The notes below the pieces were generated by a model. The model had not been told where the DNA came from, ran no database searches, and worked only from the letters and a program-made list of their open reading frames with translations. A program made the position numbers and the translations under genes. DNA of 32,209 nt from Anaerolineaceae bacterium 4572_78 (GTDB lineage: Bacteria; Chloroflexota; Anaerolineae; 4572-78): contig NBMH01000057.1 of NCBI GenBank assembly GCA_002084875.1, positions 1-32,209 of the forward strand. Direction: 5' to 3'. Shown piece after piece: positions 8,480 through 16,793 of the stretch (its first letter is position 1; each line of letters starts with the position of its first letter).

Positions 8480-9727
8480 ATGACAAACTTAAATCCATTT
8501 AAAATAGCCCAACGGCAATTAGACGAAGCAGCTGAAAAATTACAGCTTGATATAGCTGCTCATTCATTACTACGAGAACCTCTACGAGAATATGTGTTTA
8601 CTTTTCCCGTCCGCATGGACGATGGGTTCGTAAAGGTTTTCAAGGGATATCGTGTTCAATATAACGATGCCCGAGGCCCATGCAAAGGTGGGATACGATT
8701 CCACCCCGATGAGACTATTGATACTGTACGGGCACTTGCTGCCTGGATGACATGGAAATGTGCTATGGTTGACATTCCACTTGGTGGTGGTAAAGGTGGA
8801 GTTACATGTGACCCACGACTACTTTCTGAATCAGAATTAGAACGACTAGCACGTGGTTACATGCGGTCCGCTAACCGCTTCATTAGCGATGATATTGATG
8901 TCCCTGCTCCCGATGTGTTCACCACGCCACAAATTATGGCATGGATGATGGACGAGTATGAAGTGATTCGCGGTAGACATCAACCTGGTATTATTACTGG
9001 TAAACCACTTGAACTTGGAGGTTCGGCTGGACGCGGCGATGCCACAGCTAGAGGTGGTATTTTCACCGTAAGAGAAGCAAGTAAAATGTTAGATATTAAC
9101 TTGAAAGGTGCTACAGCAGCTGTTCAAGGTCATGGAAATGTTGGACAGTTTGCTCATCAACTTGCGATTGATTTGCTGGGCATGAAGGTGGTTGCAGTTT
9201 CAGACGTAAAGGGTGGTATTTACAATCCTGATGGACTGGATTTTGAAGAAACCCTTGCCCACAGACTAGAAACAGGTTATGTAGTCAACATGAAGGGAAC
9301 ACGAAGCATCAGTAATAAAGAGTTACTTGAAATGGACGTAGATGTACTCTTCCCCTCTGCACTTGAAAATATGATTACTGAAAAAAACGCTGATAATATT
9401 AAGGCTAAAATTGTGGCTGAATTGGCAAATGGTCCCACCACACCCGAAGCCGATAATATTCTATATGAAAAAGGTATTTATGTCATTCCTGATTTCCTGT
9501 GTAATGCAGGTGGCGTGACGGTCAGTTATTTCGAGCAAGTCCAAAATTCTTATGGATATTATTGGACGAGTGAAGTTGTACACCAACGACTCGATGAAAA
9601 GATGACCAAAGCCTACCGCTCTGTGCATGAAATGGGACAAAAACATAAAATCCATAATCGCCTAGCAGCATATATGGTCGCTGTTAGTCGAGTTGCAGAA
9701 GCAATGAAATTACGTGGCTGGGTATAG
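8480..9727 (+). CDS. gdhA: Glutamate dehydrogenase (Glu/Leu/Phe/Val dehydrogenase family)
   Basis: It catalyses reversible oxidative deamination of glutamate to 2-oxoglutarate, linking nitrogen and carbon metabolism. The 415-aa length fits the hexameric bacterial/archaeal type. Signature residues are visible: [11 protein letters not shown] (about 67-76), [19 protein letters not shown] (about 90-108), which holds the substrate-binding and catalytic lysines, and the Rossmann loop [11 protein letters not shown] (about 214-224). Cofactor preference (NAD or NADP) cannot be read with certainty. The ATG start has only a weak ribosome binding site (AAAAGA). Its stop codon directly abuts the end of the convergent truncated gene. 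Leucine or phenylalanine dehydrogenase is unlikely given the length and the GGIRFHP motif. Confidence 0.93.
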   Translation: MTNLNPFKIAQRQLDEAAEKLQLDIAAHSLLREPLREYVFTFPVRMDDGFVKVFKGYRVQYNDARGPCKGGIRFHPDETIDTVRALAAWMTWKCAMVDIPLGGGKGGVTCDPRLLSESELERLARGYMRSANRFISDDIDVPAPDVFTTPQIMAWMMDEYEVIRGRHQPGIITGKPLELGGSAGRGDATARGGIFTVREASKMLDINLKGATAAVQGHGNVGQFAHQLAIDLLGMKVVAVSDVKGGIYNPDGLDFEETLAHRLETGYVVNMKGTRSISNKELLEMDVDVLFPSALENMITEKNADNIKAKIVAELANGPTTPEADNILYEKGIYVIPDFLCNAGGVTVSYFEQVQNSYGYYWTSEVVHQRLDEKMTKAYRSVHEMGQKHKIHNRLAAYMVAVSRVAEAMKLRGWV

Positions 9728-10210
9728 TTAGTTTAACATAGAATTTTGTGTTGCGTAGTGCAAAAGAAACAGTTCCCCAAAATAGTTCATGTTTCGACAA
9801 TGTGTTGCCATTCCTGTAGTTATCAAGTGGGCAGGCTGTAATTTTAAGGCGATATATTTTTGCATGTCCGTAGTAAAATGAAAAAATATTCCGAAAATAT
9901 ACAGACTGACACACATACCTAGATACCATGCGGGAACATGCACGCTTTGAGATATTATAAGCCAAGGGGATATCCAGTACAATGACAATGCTACCAAGTT
10001 GACCAATCCATAACCCCAACTTATTTCCTGTTCCCATGATTTGTCGGGAAAAATATTGCTTTTCAACACCCATAAAATTCCATAAGTGCCATGCAATGCC
10101 AAGTAAAGCCAAGCAGTAGTATTTGTCCACTGATTATAAATTGCTATCATAAGCAAAACAACTAATCCTGTTAGTGCCTTGTGTGAATCGATGAAGTATT
10201 TTTGTTTCAT
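9728..10210 (-). pseudogene. Truncated isoprenylcysteine carboxyl methyltransferase / DUF1295-like membrane protein
   Basis: From the internal ATG at 10210 the protein begins MKQKYFIDSHKALTGLVVLL and has four hydrophobic segments, then FHFTTDMQKYIALKLQPAHL and HCRNMNYFGELFL. The DMQKYxALKxxP...RNxNYxGE pattern is the SAM-binding C-terminal signature of the isoprenylcysteine methyltransferase/steroid-reductase-like fold. Intact relatives continue for about 60 further residues with a last membrane helix pair. Here the frame runs into LHYATQNSMLN and stops against gdhA. Another frame reads SFALRN just after GEL, hinting at a frameshift. The ORF track's start at 10345 would add 45 unlikely residues across the glgP promoter. 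Probably non-functional. Confidence 0.65.
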
Positions 10211-10277
10211 AGAAAATAATATAGCACAATTAGAGTGAAAAGAAACATAGGAGCGAAAATTTGTCTTATTTGCTAAA

Positions 10278-10308
10278 TTGCCTAAAATAAGAATATAAAC
10301 TTTATACT
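10278..10308 (+). promoter_or_regulatory. Predicted promoter for glgP
   Basis: TTGCCT (10278-10283) is followed after 17 bases by TTTATA, or after 19 by TATACT (10303-10308). This lies about 40 bases before the glgP ATG, which has a GAGGAG ribosome binding site. Confidence 0.45.
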
Positions 10309-10345
10309 GAAACATCATATTTGCAGATAGAAGTGAGGAGTACAA

Positions 10346-12472
10346 ATGGATATATTACGACATGCGGCTGGGTTTACCCCATTACCCAATAGCATAAATC
10401 GTTTGTTAGATTTAGCGTACAACTTATGGTGGACATGGCACCCCGAAGCCCAAGATTTGTATCGAAATATTGACCCCGAATTGTGGGAAGAGGTGTATCA
10501 CAATCCTGTTCGCTTTTTGCGGGAAGTTCGTCAGGTCAAGCTAGATGAAATATCGCAGGACAGCGATTATATTCAAACATTTCATAAAGTGTTGGGCAAT
10601 TTTGAGTCCTACATGATTTATGATAACAAGTGGTATGCCAAAAAATTCCCCAACCAAAAACATAAACCTATCGCTTATTTTTCAGCCGAGTTTGGCTTGC
10701 ATGAATGTTTGCCAATTTATTCAGGCGGTCTAGGTGTTCTTTCAGGTGACCACACTAAAGGAGCCAGTGATTTAGGTATCCCACTGGTTGGAGTTGGCTT
10801 TTTGTATCCACAAGGATACTTTAGACAAGTTATCCCTTTGCATGGTACACAAGAATCGATTTATCAAAAAGTCCGTTTTTCAGAAGTACCTGCCTTGCCT
10901 GTATACGACGGCGATGGAAAAGAAGTAGTTGTTTCTGTACAGTTACCTGGTCGAATGGTACATGCCAAAGTGTGGGATATTAATGTAGGAAACATGACCA
11001 TTTATTTGATGGATACCGATATTAATCCCAATGCCGAAGGTGACCGCGAATTATCGGCTCGGTTGTATGGCGGCGATAAAAAAATGCGACTAGCTCAAGA
11101 GATGGTTTTGGGCATTGGTGGAATCCGTGCCTTGCGTCAAATCGGCATTGAGCCAGCCGTGTACCACATGAATGAAGGGCACTCTGCTTTTCTGGTATTG
11201 GAACGTGTGCGAGAATATGTGAAAAAAGGATTAACCTTTGATGAAGCAACTAAAAAAGTAAAATCAACTTCGGTATTCACCACACATACGCCTGTCCCTG
11301 CTGGGCATGATGCCTTTAGTTTTGACATGATGGAGAAATTCTTTGTTGGTTATTGGGACGAGTTAGACTTGAGTAAAGATGAATTTCTAGGGCTTGCTCG
11401 TCAGGATAAAGATTGGGGTCCTGAATTTAGCATGACTGTGTTAGCCATGCGGCTTTCTGGTAAGCAAAACGGCGTTAGTAAATTGCATGGTGAAGTTTCT
11501 CGTAAGATGTGGCAATGGCTTTGGCCTAAAAAATCTGTTGCTGACGTACCGATAACTCATGTTACCAACGGAGTCCACACTGAAAGTTGGCTTGCTCCCG
11601 AATTGAAAGAAGTCTTTGATGGGGCAATGGGCAAAGATTGGGTACTACACCCTGATGACAGAGAAATGTGGGATTCCATAGACGATGTTCCCGATGAAAC
11701 ATTATGGGAAGTTCGCAATATTTTGCGGGCAAAAACTATTGACTTTGTACGACAACGAACACGTAACCGCTGGCACCGTTATGGCTCAAATCCGCATCAA
11801 TTGCAATTGATTGATAATTTGCTTGATAAAGATACTTTGACCATAGGTTTTGCTCGACGTTTTGCTACCTATAAACGTGCAACCATGCTATTTACTGATG
11901 TAGAACGTCTCAAGCGTATCATGGGTCATGCTGACCGCCCCATCCAATTTATTTTTTCGGGGAAAGCCCATCCACGTGATGAACCAGGTAAGGCTCTCAT
12001 TCGAGAGGTTTATCACCGTTCATTTGAACCAGGCTTGGAAGGTAAACTCATTTTTGTTGAGGATTACGATATTAATGTCGGACGCTATTTGGTGTCGGGC
12101 GTGGATGTGTGGTTGAATACTCCCATCCGTCCCCAAGAAGCTAGCGGCACAAGTGGGCAAAAAGCTGGCTTGAATGGTATTCCTAATTTAAGCATCAGTG
12201 ATGGGTGGTGGCCCGAATGTTACAACGGAAAAAATGGCTGGGTAATTGGCACAGATGAAGAACCTGATGCTCATCGTGATGCCCATTATCTGTACACGCT
12301 CTTAGAGGAGGAAGTGGCACCATTATTCTACACATGCAACGATAAAGGTATCCCTGAAGGATGGCTCCAAATCATGAGAGAATCCATTAAAACAGTTGGG
12401 TCTCAATTTAGTATGGCTCGCATGTTGAGGGAGTATGTTCATAATTTGTACATGCCATTGTTGATAGAATAA
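10346..12472 (+). CDS. glgP: Alpha-glucan phosphorylase (GT35, DUF3417 N-terminus)
   Basis: It releases glucose-1-phosphate from glycogen or maltodextrin by phosphorolysis. Residues about 15-110 form the DUF3417 domain (LAYNLWWTWHPEAQDLYRNI). The phosphorylase core begins at AEFGLHECLPIYSGGLGVLS (about 113-132). The pyridoxal-phosphate lysine sits in EASGTSGQKAGLNG near residue 605. NGVHTESWLAPE and FARRFATYKRA are further core motifs. At 708 aa it is a normal size for the short, non-animal type (TIGR02094-like). ATG 10346 follows GAGGAG at good spacing. It stands alone, with a predicted promoter upstream and a bidirectional terminator downstream. Confidence 0.93.
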   Translation: MDILRHAAGFTPLPNSINRLLDLAYNLWWTWHPEAQDLYRNIDPELWEEVYHNPVRFLREVRQVKLDEISQDSDYIQTFHKVLGNFESYMIYDNKWYAKKFPNQKHKPIAYFSAEFGLHECLPIYSGGLGVLSGDHTKGASDLGIPLVGVGFLYPQGYFRQVIPLHGTQESIYQKVRFSEVPALPVYDGDGKEVVVSVQLPGRMVHAKVWDINVGNMTIYLMDTDINPNAEGDRELSARLYGGDKKMRLAQEMVLGIGGIRALRQIGIEPAVYHMNEGHSAFLVLERVREYVKKGLTFDEATKKVKSTSVFTTHTPVPAGHDAFSFDMMEKFFVGYWDELDLSKDEFLGLARQDKDWGPEFSMTVLAMRLSGKQNGVSKLHGEVSRKMWQWLWPKKSVADVPITHVTNGVHTESWLAPELKEVFDGAMGKDWVLHPDDREMWDSIDDVPDETLWEVRNILRAKTIDFVRQRTRNRWHRYGSNPHQLQLIDNLLDKDTLTIGFARRFATYKRATMLFTDVERLKRIMGHADRPIQFIFSGKAHPRDEPGKALIREVYHRSFEPGLEGKLIFVEDYDINVGRYLVSGVDVWLNTPIRPQEASGTSGQKAGLNGIPNLSISDGWWPECYNGKNGWVIGTDEEPDAHRDAHYLYTLLEEEVAPLFYTCNDKGIPEGWLQIMRESIKTVGSQFSMARMLREYVHNLYMPLLIE

Positions 12473-12499
12473 AAAATAAGGTATGCCTTACAAAAAGAA

Positions 12500-12532
12500 A
12501 GAAGCCAAGTTTTTTTAAGAAACTTAGCTTCT
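12500..12532. terminator. Bidirectional terminator hairpin between glgP and the dockerin gene
   Basis: AGAAGCCAAGTTT and AAACTTAGCTTCT pair with one mismatch around TTTTAAG. The genes on the two sides converge here. U-runs are weak on both sides, so strength is uncertain. Confidence 0.6.
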
Positions 12533-12568
12533 AACACAGTAAAGGAGATTTGTCTAGTAAAATAAGGT

Positions 12569-13873
12569 TTATTGATTACTTGCTACGGATATTAGGGATG
12601 GACCGTAGGTACGGAAGTTATTGGCAACTATGACTAGGTCGGCGATGTCTATGACACCGTTGGTGGTATAGTCCATATTGGCTAAATCGCCATATATAAC
12701 ATTACCACCGTCCCAAGTATTCCTCCCTAGATTTGTGGCTATAAGTGTCAGGTCAAAAATGTTAATCACATTATCGTCATTCAAATCACCTGCAAGAAGA
12801 GTAACTTGATATAAATTCTCTGTGTTAATGTTCTCCCCTTGAGAATCAAGGTAGCCGAGTCTGCTAACCGTTAGTTTGTCATAAGGTGATGGTAAACTTA
12901 GAGCTACCTCTCCTGTAGTTCTATCAACACTACCATTAATTATAGACCCCATCTGAGTGACTCTTACTTGAATGCCCGTCATTTTATTGGTGACTAAATT
13001 TACTGGATTAGTTAAATCTAATGCTTGCAAAGAAACTCGGAAACTATGACCTGAACTCGCACTTGACCTAACTTGCAATGCACCAATAATAGGAAGTTCT
13101 TCGACTGGAAGTGTAGTAACAACGTTGGGGTTCAAATTAGTACATCCAGTAGTATTACTGTATCCAAAACATGGCGGAATTGATAACCCCCTGTTATTTT
13201 TAGGGTCAATGATGGTAAACACAACGTAGGTACCATCGTTAAGCGGTCTGTTTTCAATTGCCCACTCAATATTAATTAGCGAACCACTTGAGTATAGTAG
13301 TTTTTTACTCGGATTGAGTATGGCTATGCTAACGTAGCTACGTGTGTTGGTTTGCCTGTCCAAGTTTAATATCGGAGGATTAGGAGAAAACCCCCAATTA
13401 AGTGGTAAAGGAAGTTCATCAATTGTATTAAGTGGCACTACTTCATTAAGGGTTTCTTGAACAATATAATCAACCCCTTCGGTAAGACCATTAAAAATAT
13501 CACCTGCTCTAATACGATTTACTGTCGCAATATCACCATTGTAATCGAATGCGACGTAAATCGCACTCATATCACCAGCTTGATTAATCATTAACTCTGT
13601 TGTAGCACGCCCCCCGCTAGGAACAGGTTGAGGATTAACACTATTGGTATTAATAAATAGATTTGGTATATCAAGGGTATCTGCACCAGGAACATCATCA
13701 GAATTACCGTCCCACCTACTATTAGGACGTAGCGTAAATTGATTTAAGGACGGTTCCTGTGCGTGGACTGAAACCATAAACATATTAGCCATGACAATGG
13801 CAACCAACAATGTAATACTAAAGATAAAATAATCTTTATTGATAGAACTTAAACATTTTGCTTTCGCATTCAT
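12569..13873 (-). CDS. Secreted cohesin-like/dockerin type I protein
   Basis: The 434-aa protein has an N-terminal signal peptide (hydrophobic IFSITLLVAIVMANMFMVSV, cleavage likely after VHA near residue 38). A cohesin-like beta-sandwich follows (about 60-220), then a beta-rich stretch with NGSVDRTTGEVALSLPSPYD. The last 70 residues hold two EF-hand-like dockerin repeats, GDLNDDNVINIFDLTLIATN and NGVIDIADLVIVANNF, with calcium-ligand spacing. It is exported; binding a partner surface protein is inferred. The ORF track starts at a TTG at 13888; ATG 13873 is better because GGAGG lies 8 bases upstream. No other cohesin or dockerin gene is in the window, so its partner is unknown. Many Chloroflexota encode such proteins without a cellulosome. 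Confidence 0.8.
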   Translation of the reverse strand: MNAKAKCLSSINKDYFIFSITLLVAIVMANMFMVSVHAQEPSLNQFTLRPNSRWDGNSDDVPGADTLDIPNLFINTNSVNPQPVPSGGRATTELMINQAGDMSAIYVAFDYNGDIATVNRIRAGDIFNGLTEGVDYIVQETLNEVVPLNTIDELPLPLNWGFSPNPPILNLDRQTNTRSYVSIAILNPSKKLLYSSGSLINIEWAIENRPLNDGTYVVFTIIDPKNNRGLSIPPCFGYSNTTGCTNLNPNVVTTLPVEELPIIGALQVRSSASSGHSFRVSLQALDLTNPVNLVTNKMTGIQVRVTQMGSIINGSVDRTTGEVALSLPSPYDKLTVSRLGYLDSQGENINTENLYQVTLLAGDLNDDNVINIFDLTLIATNLGRNTWDGGNVIYGDLANMDYTTNGVIDIADLVIVANNFRTYGPSLISVASNQ

Positions 13874-13918
13874 TAAATTTTCCTCCAAAATCTGATAAAA
13901 AATTATTACAAAGAAATT

Positions 13919-13946
13919 TTCTTTATTGAAAACTTCTTTATTGAAA
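13919..13946. repeat. Short direct repeat upstream of the dockerin gene
   Basis: TTCTTTATTGAAA occurs twice with a 15-bp period, about 45 bases before the dockerin start codon. It could be an operator pair or a chance AT-rich duplication. Confidence 0.4.
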
Positions 13947-14094
13947 TTGTTGATTTTATTTTAACCTTTTACAGCATTTTTCTCAACAGCAGTAATGCGG
14001 AAAGTTAATACAAAATAGCCACACCTGTTTTTATGTAATAGTACGGAGTCGGTGAGTCGCTTGGTTGGTGAGAACGAAAAGAAATAAGATGTAT

Positions 14095-14123
14095 TTGCCA
14101 ACCTGACCAAAAACTGCTAGATT
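14095..14123 (+). promoter_or_regulatory. Predicted promoter giving a leaderless mRNA for the NUDIX regulator
   Basis: TTGCCA (14095-14100) and TAGATT (14118-14123) are 17 bases apart. The ATG is at 14131, only 7 bases beyond the -10 box, where transcription would be expected to start. There is no ribosome binding site. A better -10 (TATAAT, 14123-14128) would place the start inside the gene. Confidence 0.45.
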
Positions 14124-14130
14124 ATAATAC

Positions 14131-14844
14131 ATGAATACAAAAATTAAAGCAAATTCTTACAATCCAGATGATTATGAACGTCCTTCGGTAGCAGTTGATA
14201 TTGTTCTTTTTTCAATCATTGAAGCTAAGTTAAAGACATTGCTTATCAAACGAGGGTCATTACCATACATGGGTGATTGGGCATTTCCTGGTGGGTTTGT
14301 TGAAATCGATGAGTCACTTGACAATGCGGCTTACCGTGAACTAAAAGAGGAAACGAACATTGACCAGTCACAAATTTATCTGGAACAGTTATACACCTTT
14401 GGCAAACCCAACCGCGACCCACGCATGCGAGTAATTACGGTAACTTACTTTGCCCTTGTGAGTGTTGACAAACTCAATAACCCACAAGCAGGAGATGATG
14501 CGGCTGATGTTGGTTGGTTTTCAGTATTTAATCCACCAGATTTGGCTTTCGACCATAGTGACATTCTGAAGTATGCCATTACTCGTTTGCGTTACAAGTT
14601 GGAGTATAGTGCTGTTGGTTTTCAGTTAATGCCTGAAACGTTCACCTTACGTGAATTACAGGAATCTTATGAAATTATCCTAGTAGAAAAATTGGACAAA
14701 GGAAATTTTCGTAGTAAACTACGTCGTACAAATGTAATTGAGCCGACAAAGTTTTATCGGGACACGCGTGGTCGCCCAGCTCGATTGTATCAGTTTAAGG
14801 TTGATGCGGTAGCCGAAATAAAAACGAGACGTTTATTCCCATAG
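14131..14844 (+). CDS. NUDIX-domain transcriptional regulator, NrtR-like
   Basis: The N-terminal domain holds a NUDIX box, GFVEIDESLDNAAYRELKEE (G55, E61, R69-E70, E73-E74), with N replacing the usual final glycine. The C-terminal part (about 155-237) is a winged-helix-like domain ending in the basic stretch FRSKLRRTNVIEPT and RDTRGRPARLYQF. This NUDIX plus winged-helix layout is that of NrtR, a repressor of NAD-metabolism genes that senses ADP-ribose, and of related sugar-pathway regulators. No NAD gene is nearby, so the regulon is unknown. The altered box suggests sensing rather than hydrolysis. The gene starts a plus-strand run: the next gene begins 2 bases after its stop. Its start appears leaderless. 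Confidence 0.8.
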   Translation: MNTKIKANSYNPDDYERPSVAVDIVLFSIIEAKLKTLLIKRGSLPYMGDWAFPGGFVEIDESLDNAAYRELKEETNIDQSQIYLEQLYTFGKPNRDPRMRVITVTYFALVSVDKLNNPQAGDDAADVGWFSVFNPPDLAFDHSDILKYAITRLRYKLEYSAVGFQLMPETFTLRELQESYEIILVEKLDKGNFRSKLRRTNVIEPTKFYRDTRGRPARLYQFKVDAVAEIKTRRLFP

Positions 14845-14846
14845 TT

Positions 14847-15656
14847 ATGAAAAAGATAACACCTCTTTATGAAAATCTAAGCATGGTGGTCAGTTTTACA
14901 CTGATAGGATTAGCCCTTTATTTTGTTGTTGACATACCTGTAACGCCTGAGATACAGCTCATTGGTATGCCAATAAGCTCATTTGATTTACAGCAATTAC
15001 TCATGGCGGTATGTTTAGGTGGGTTGGTATTTGCTGGGGTTGGCATGATAGTGAGTAGCCATACTGAAGTTCAGATAGACTACTCCATCCCATTTTGGGT
15101 CAATTCAGTATTACTTATCATTTTAGCAACATGGACACTGCCTTCATTAAATAATCCTATGAATTGGGGACTGGGATTAATCATAGTTGGTATCCTACTC
15201 TTTTTGACAATGCTGACTGAATATCGTTTGATTGAAACAGTAGAAACAAGTTTCAATGTTGCAGAATTGTGGTCAAGATGGGTAAGCTATGGATTGATGT
15301 TGACTTACGGAATTTATATTGGGCAAGCAGGAATATCTTTAGTTTTTCGCATCGTGGGTGTAGCATGTGTGGCTTGGTTACTTGCCAGTTCTATTTTTAA
15401 TCTGCATGCCACGCACAATAAACATGTCAACCGATTATCTATTTTGGTAGGGTTAGCAATTGGTCAAGTTATGTGGTTTTTAGCATATTGGTCTGTTAAT
15501 TCAATTATGGTAGGATTAATGACCTTCTTATTCTTTTATACTATTTGCGGTCTTATAGCAGATTACTTACAAGAAAAACTGACTCGACAGGTGGCAATAG
15601 AATATGGGGTTGTCATGGTACTTGGATTATGGGCAATTATGCGGATAGTTGGTTAA
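14847..15656 (+). CDS. Polytopic membrane protein of unknown function (DUF5656-like)
   Basis: The 269-aa protein is mostly membrane: about eight hydrophobic helices, for example VSFTLIGLALYFVVDI, LLMAVCLGGLVFAGVGMIVS, GLGLIIVGILLFLTML and YGVVMVLGLWAIMRIVG at the very end. I see no transport, enzyme or signal motif. Its size and helix count recall a small Chloroflexota-restricted family (DUF5656), but I cannot confirm that. It starts 2 bases after the NUDIX regulator and is probably translated by coupling, so the two may share a function. Confidence 0.6.
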   Translation: MKKITPLYENLSMVVSFTLIGLALYFVVDIPVTPEIQLIGMPISSFDLQQLLMAVCLGGLVFAGVGMIVSSHTEVQIDYSIPFWVNSVLLIILATWTLPSLNNPMNWGLGLIIVGILLFLTMLTEYRLIETVETSFNVAELWSRWVSYGLMLTYGIYIGQAGISLVFRIVGVACVAWLLASSIFNLHATHNKHVNRLSILVGLAIGQVMWFLAYWSVNSIMVGLMTFLFFYTICGLIADYLQEKLTRQVAIEYGVVMVLGLWAIMRIVG

Positions 15657-15682
15657 ACTCATGTCAAAATGAGAGGTAAATT

Positions 15683-16267
15683 GTGCCACAAATATTTGGG
15701 GATTTTATTGAGCCAGGTAACAGTAAAGAGTATTTAGTTCTTAGCTTTTCTCCTACATCGCGACCAATTCAAAAACGATGGAAAAATAACGGCTTGTCAG
15801 CTGACTTTTTGGCGGATTACTGGATGACATTCTCTCCTACCAAAAATGTACTATTGATAAAAAAGCAGACTGCTATTAAAGACGCTATTAGTTTTATCGT
15901 TAATGAACTACTTGAAAATGCAATGAAATTTAACAGTGATGATGCGGCAGTTGCTATCCATATGAGTTTGTATTTTTATAATGACAAGATACGATTTTAT
16001 GTAACAAATGGCATTAACTCTCTTCAGGTGAATGAGTTTCAATTATTCATCAATAAGTTGTTGACTGAATATCCCGAACGCTTATATATCACTCAGTTAG
16101 AAAATAGTGTTAATGATAGTACAAATAAAAATTCAGGTTTAGGCTTTTTAATAATGCTTGTTGACTACCATGCTGACTTAGCATGGAAATTTGATGTCAT
16201 TCATGAAGTTCCTAAACATGAGACGGTGACAACAATGGCTCAAATTAACTTTTTGGATACAGACTGA
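15683..16267 (+). CDS. slr1658-type regulator with HATPase-like fold (DUF6272-like)
   Basis: The 194-aa soluble protein has a degenerate ATPase fold of the anti-sigma/histidine-kinase type. SFIVNELLENAMKFNSDD (about 70-87) is the N-box with Asn74/Glu75 and Asn79, and NSGLGFLIMLVDY (about 150-162) is the G-box. The length and layout match slr1658-superfamily regulators, thought to be partner-switching kinases that act on an STAS protein. The slr1659-type STAS partner lies 154 bases downstream, which supports the call. The start is GTG 15683, with GAGAGG 6 bases upstream. Whether it binds ATP and phosphorylates the STAS protein is inferred. Confidence 0.75.
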   Translation: MPQIFGDFIEPGNSKEYLVLSFSPTSRPIQKRWKNNGLSADFLADYWMTFSPTKNVLLIKKQTAIKDAISFIVNELLENAMKFNSDDAAVAIHMSLYFYNDKIRFYVTNGINSLQVNEFQLFINKLLTEYPERLYITQLENSVNDSTNKNSGLGFLIMLVDYHADLAWKFDVIHEVPKHETVTTMAQINFLDTD

Positions 16268-16289
16268 CAGGCTTCTAAAAACCCGTCAG
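16264..16289 (+). terminator. Hairpin overlapping the stop of the slr1658-type gene
   Basis: CTGACAGG and CCCGTCAG pair with one mismatch around a 10-nt A-rich loop; GTTTAA follows. The stem includes the stop codon. The U-run is short, so it may attenuate rather than terminate. Confidence 0.4.
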
Positions 16290-16327
16290 GTTTAACCCAT
16301 ATGTCCGTACTACGGTTACACTGATTT

Positions 16328-16364
16328 TATACTTGCTAAGGGTAAGAATTGTAATTTTAAACCA
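16328..16364 (+). repeat. 37-bp exact dispersed repeat, copy 1
   Basis: The sequence beginning TATACTTGCTAAGGGTAAGA is repeated base for base at 31307-31343. Here it stands just upstream of the STAS-gene promoter. Confidence 0.85.
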
Positions 16365-16374
16365 GCTTATGGTA

Positions 16375-16404
16375 TTCACAAAACTAACCATTTTTTGGTA
16401 TAAT
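16375..16404 (+). promoter_or_regulatory. Predicted promoter for the STAS gene
   Basis: TTCACA (16375-16380) and TATAAT (16399-16404) are 18 bases apart. An AGGAG ribosome binding site (16407-16411) lies 10 bases before the ATG. This allows the STAS protein to be made independently of the kinase-like gene upstream. Confidence 0.6.
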
Positions 16405-16421
16405 ACAGGAGATTATATTTC

Positions 16422-16766
16422 ATGAAGATTGAAGGTCAAAACTACATAGTAACATATGATTCGTCGTCATCAACGATTTGTTGTGAAGGTGCATTTCGAT
16501 TACGGGGCATGGCTGAGTACAGTCCCATTATGGAATTGCTTGACACGGTGGCAAATCAAAAACCTAAAAATGTTATCTTAAATTTGACGGGATTAAAGTT
16601 CATGAACAGTTCAGGGATAAATGTCATATCTAAATTCGTGATTAAGTTACGCCGTCAAAAATCAAGCGATTTAGTCGTTTTATGTACCAGTAAATACCCA
16701 TGGCAAATAAAATCATTACGAAATTTAGAACGATTGATGCCTGGCTTAAAATTAGAAGTAGACTAG
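16422..16766 (+). CDS. slr1659-type STAS-domain protein (anti-anti-sigma-like)
   Basis: The 114-aa protein is a single STAS domain. The segment FMNSSGINVISKFVIKL contains the conserved NSSG loop; Ser63 aligns with the serine phosphorylated in SpoIIAA-type antagonists. The opening (YDSSSSTICCEGAFRLRGM) and end (SLRNLERLMPGLKLE) match the slr1659 superfamily pattern as I remember it. It is expected to switch partners according to phosphorylation by the slr1658-type protein encoded just upstream. The final target is unknown; no sigma factor or PP2C phosphatase is in the window. The ATG has an AGGAG site and a near-consensus promoter. Confidence 0.85.
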   Translation: MKIEGQNYIVTYDSSSSTICCEGAFRLRGMAEYSPIMELLDTVANQKPKNVILNLTGLKFMNSSGINVISKFVIKLRRQKSSDLVVLCTSKYPWQIKSLRNLERLMPGLKLEVD

Positions 16767-16793
16767 AAACGGGCATTTGGTCTGGTTACAAAG

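Noticed and set aside
9684-10130. 148-aa minus-strand ORF overlapping the truncated methyltransferase-like gene
   Set aside because: It is mostly an out-of-frame shadow; only the short SFALRN stretch may be a frameshifted continuation of the real gene.
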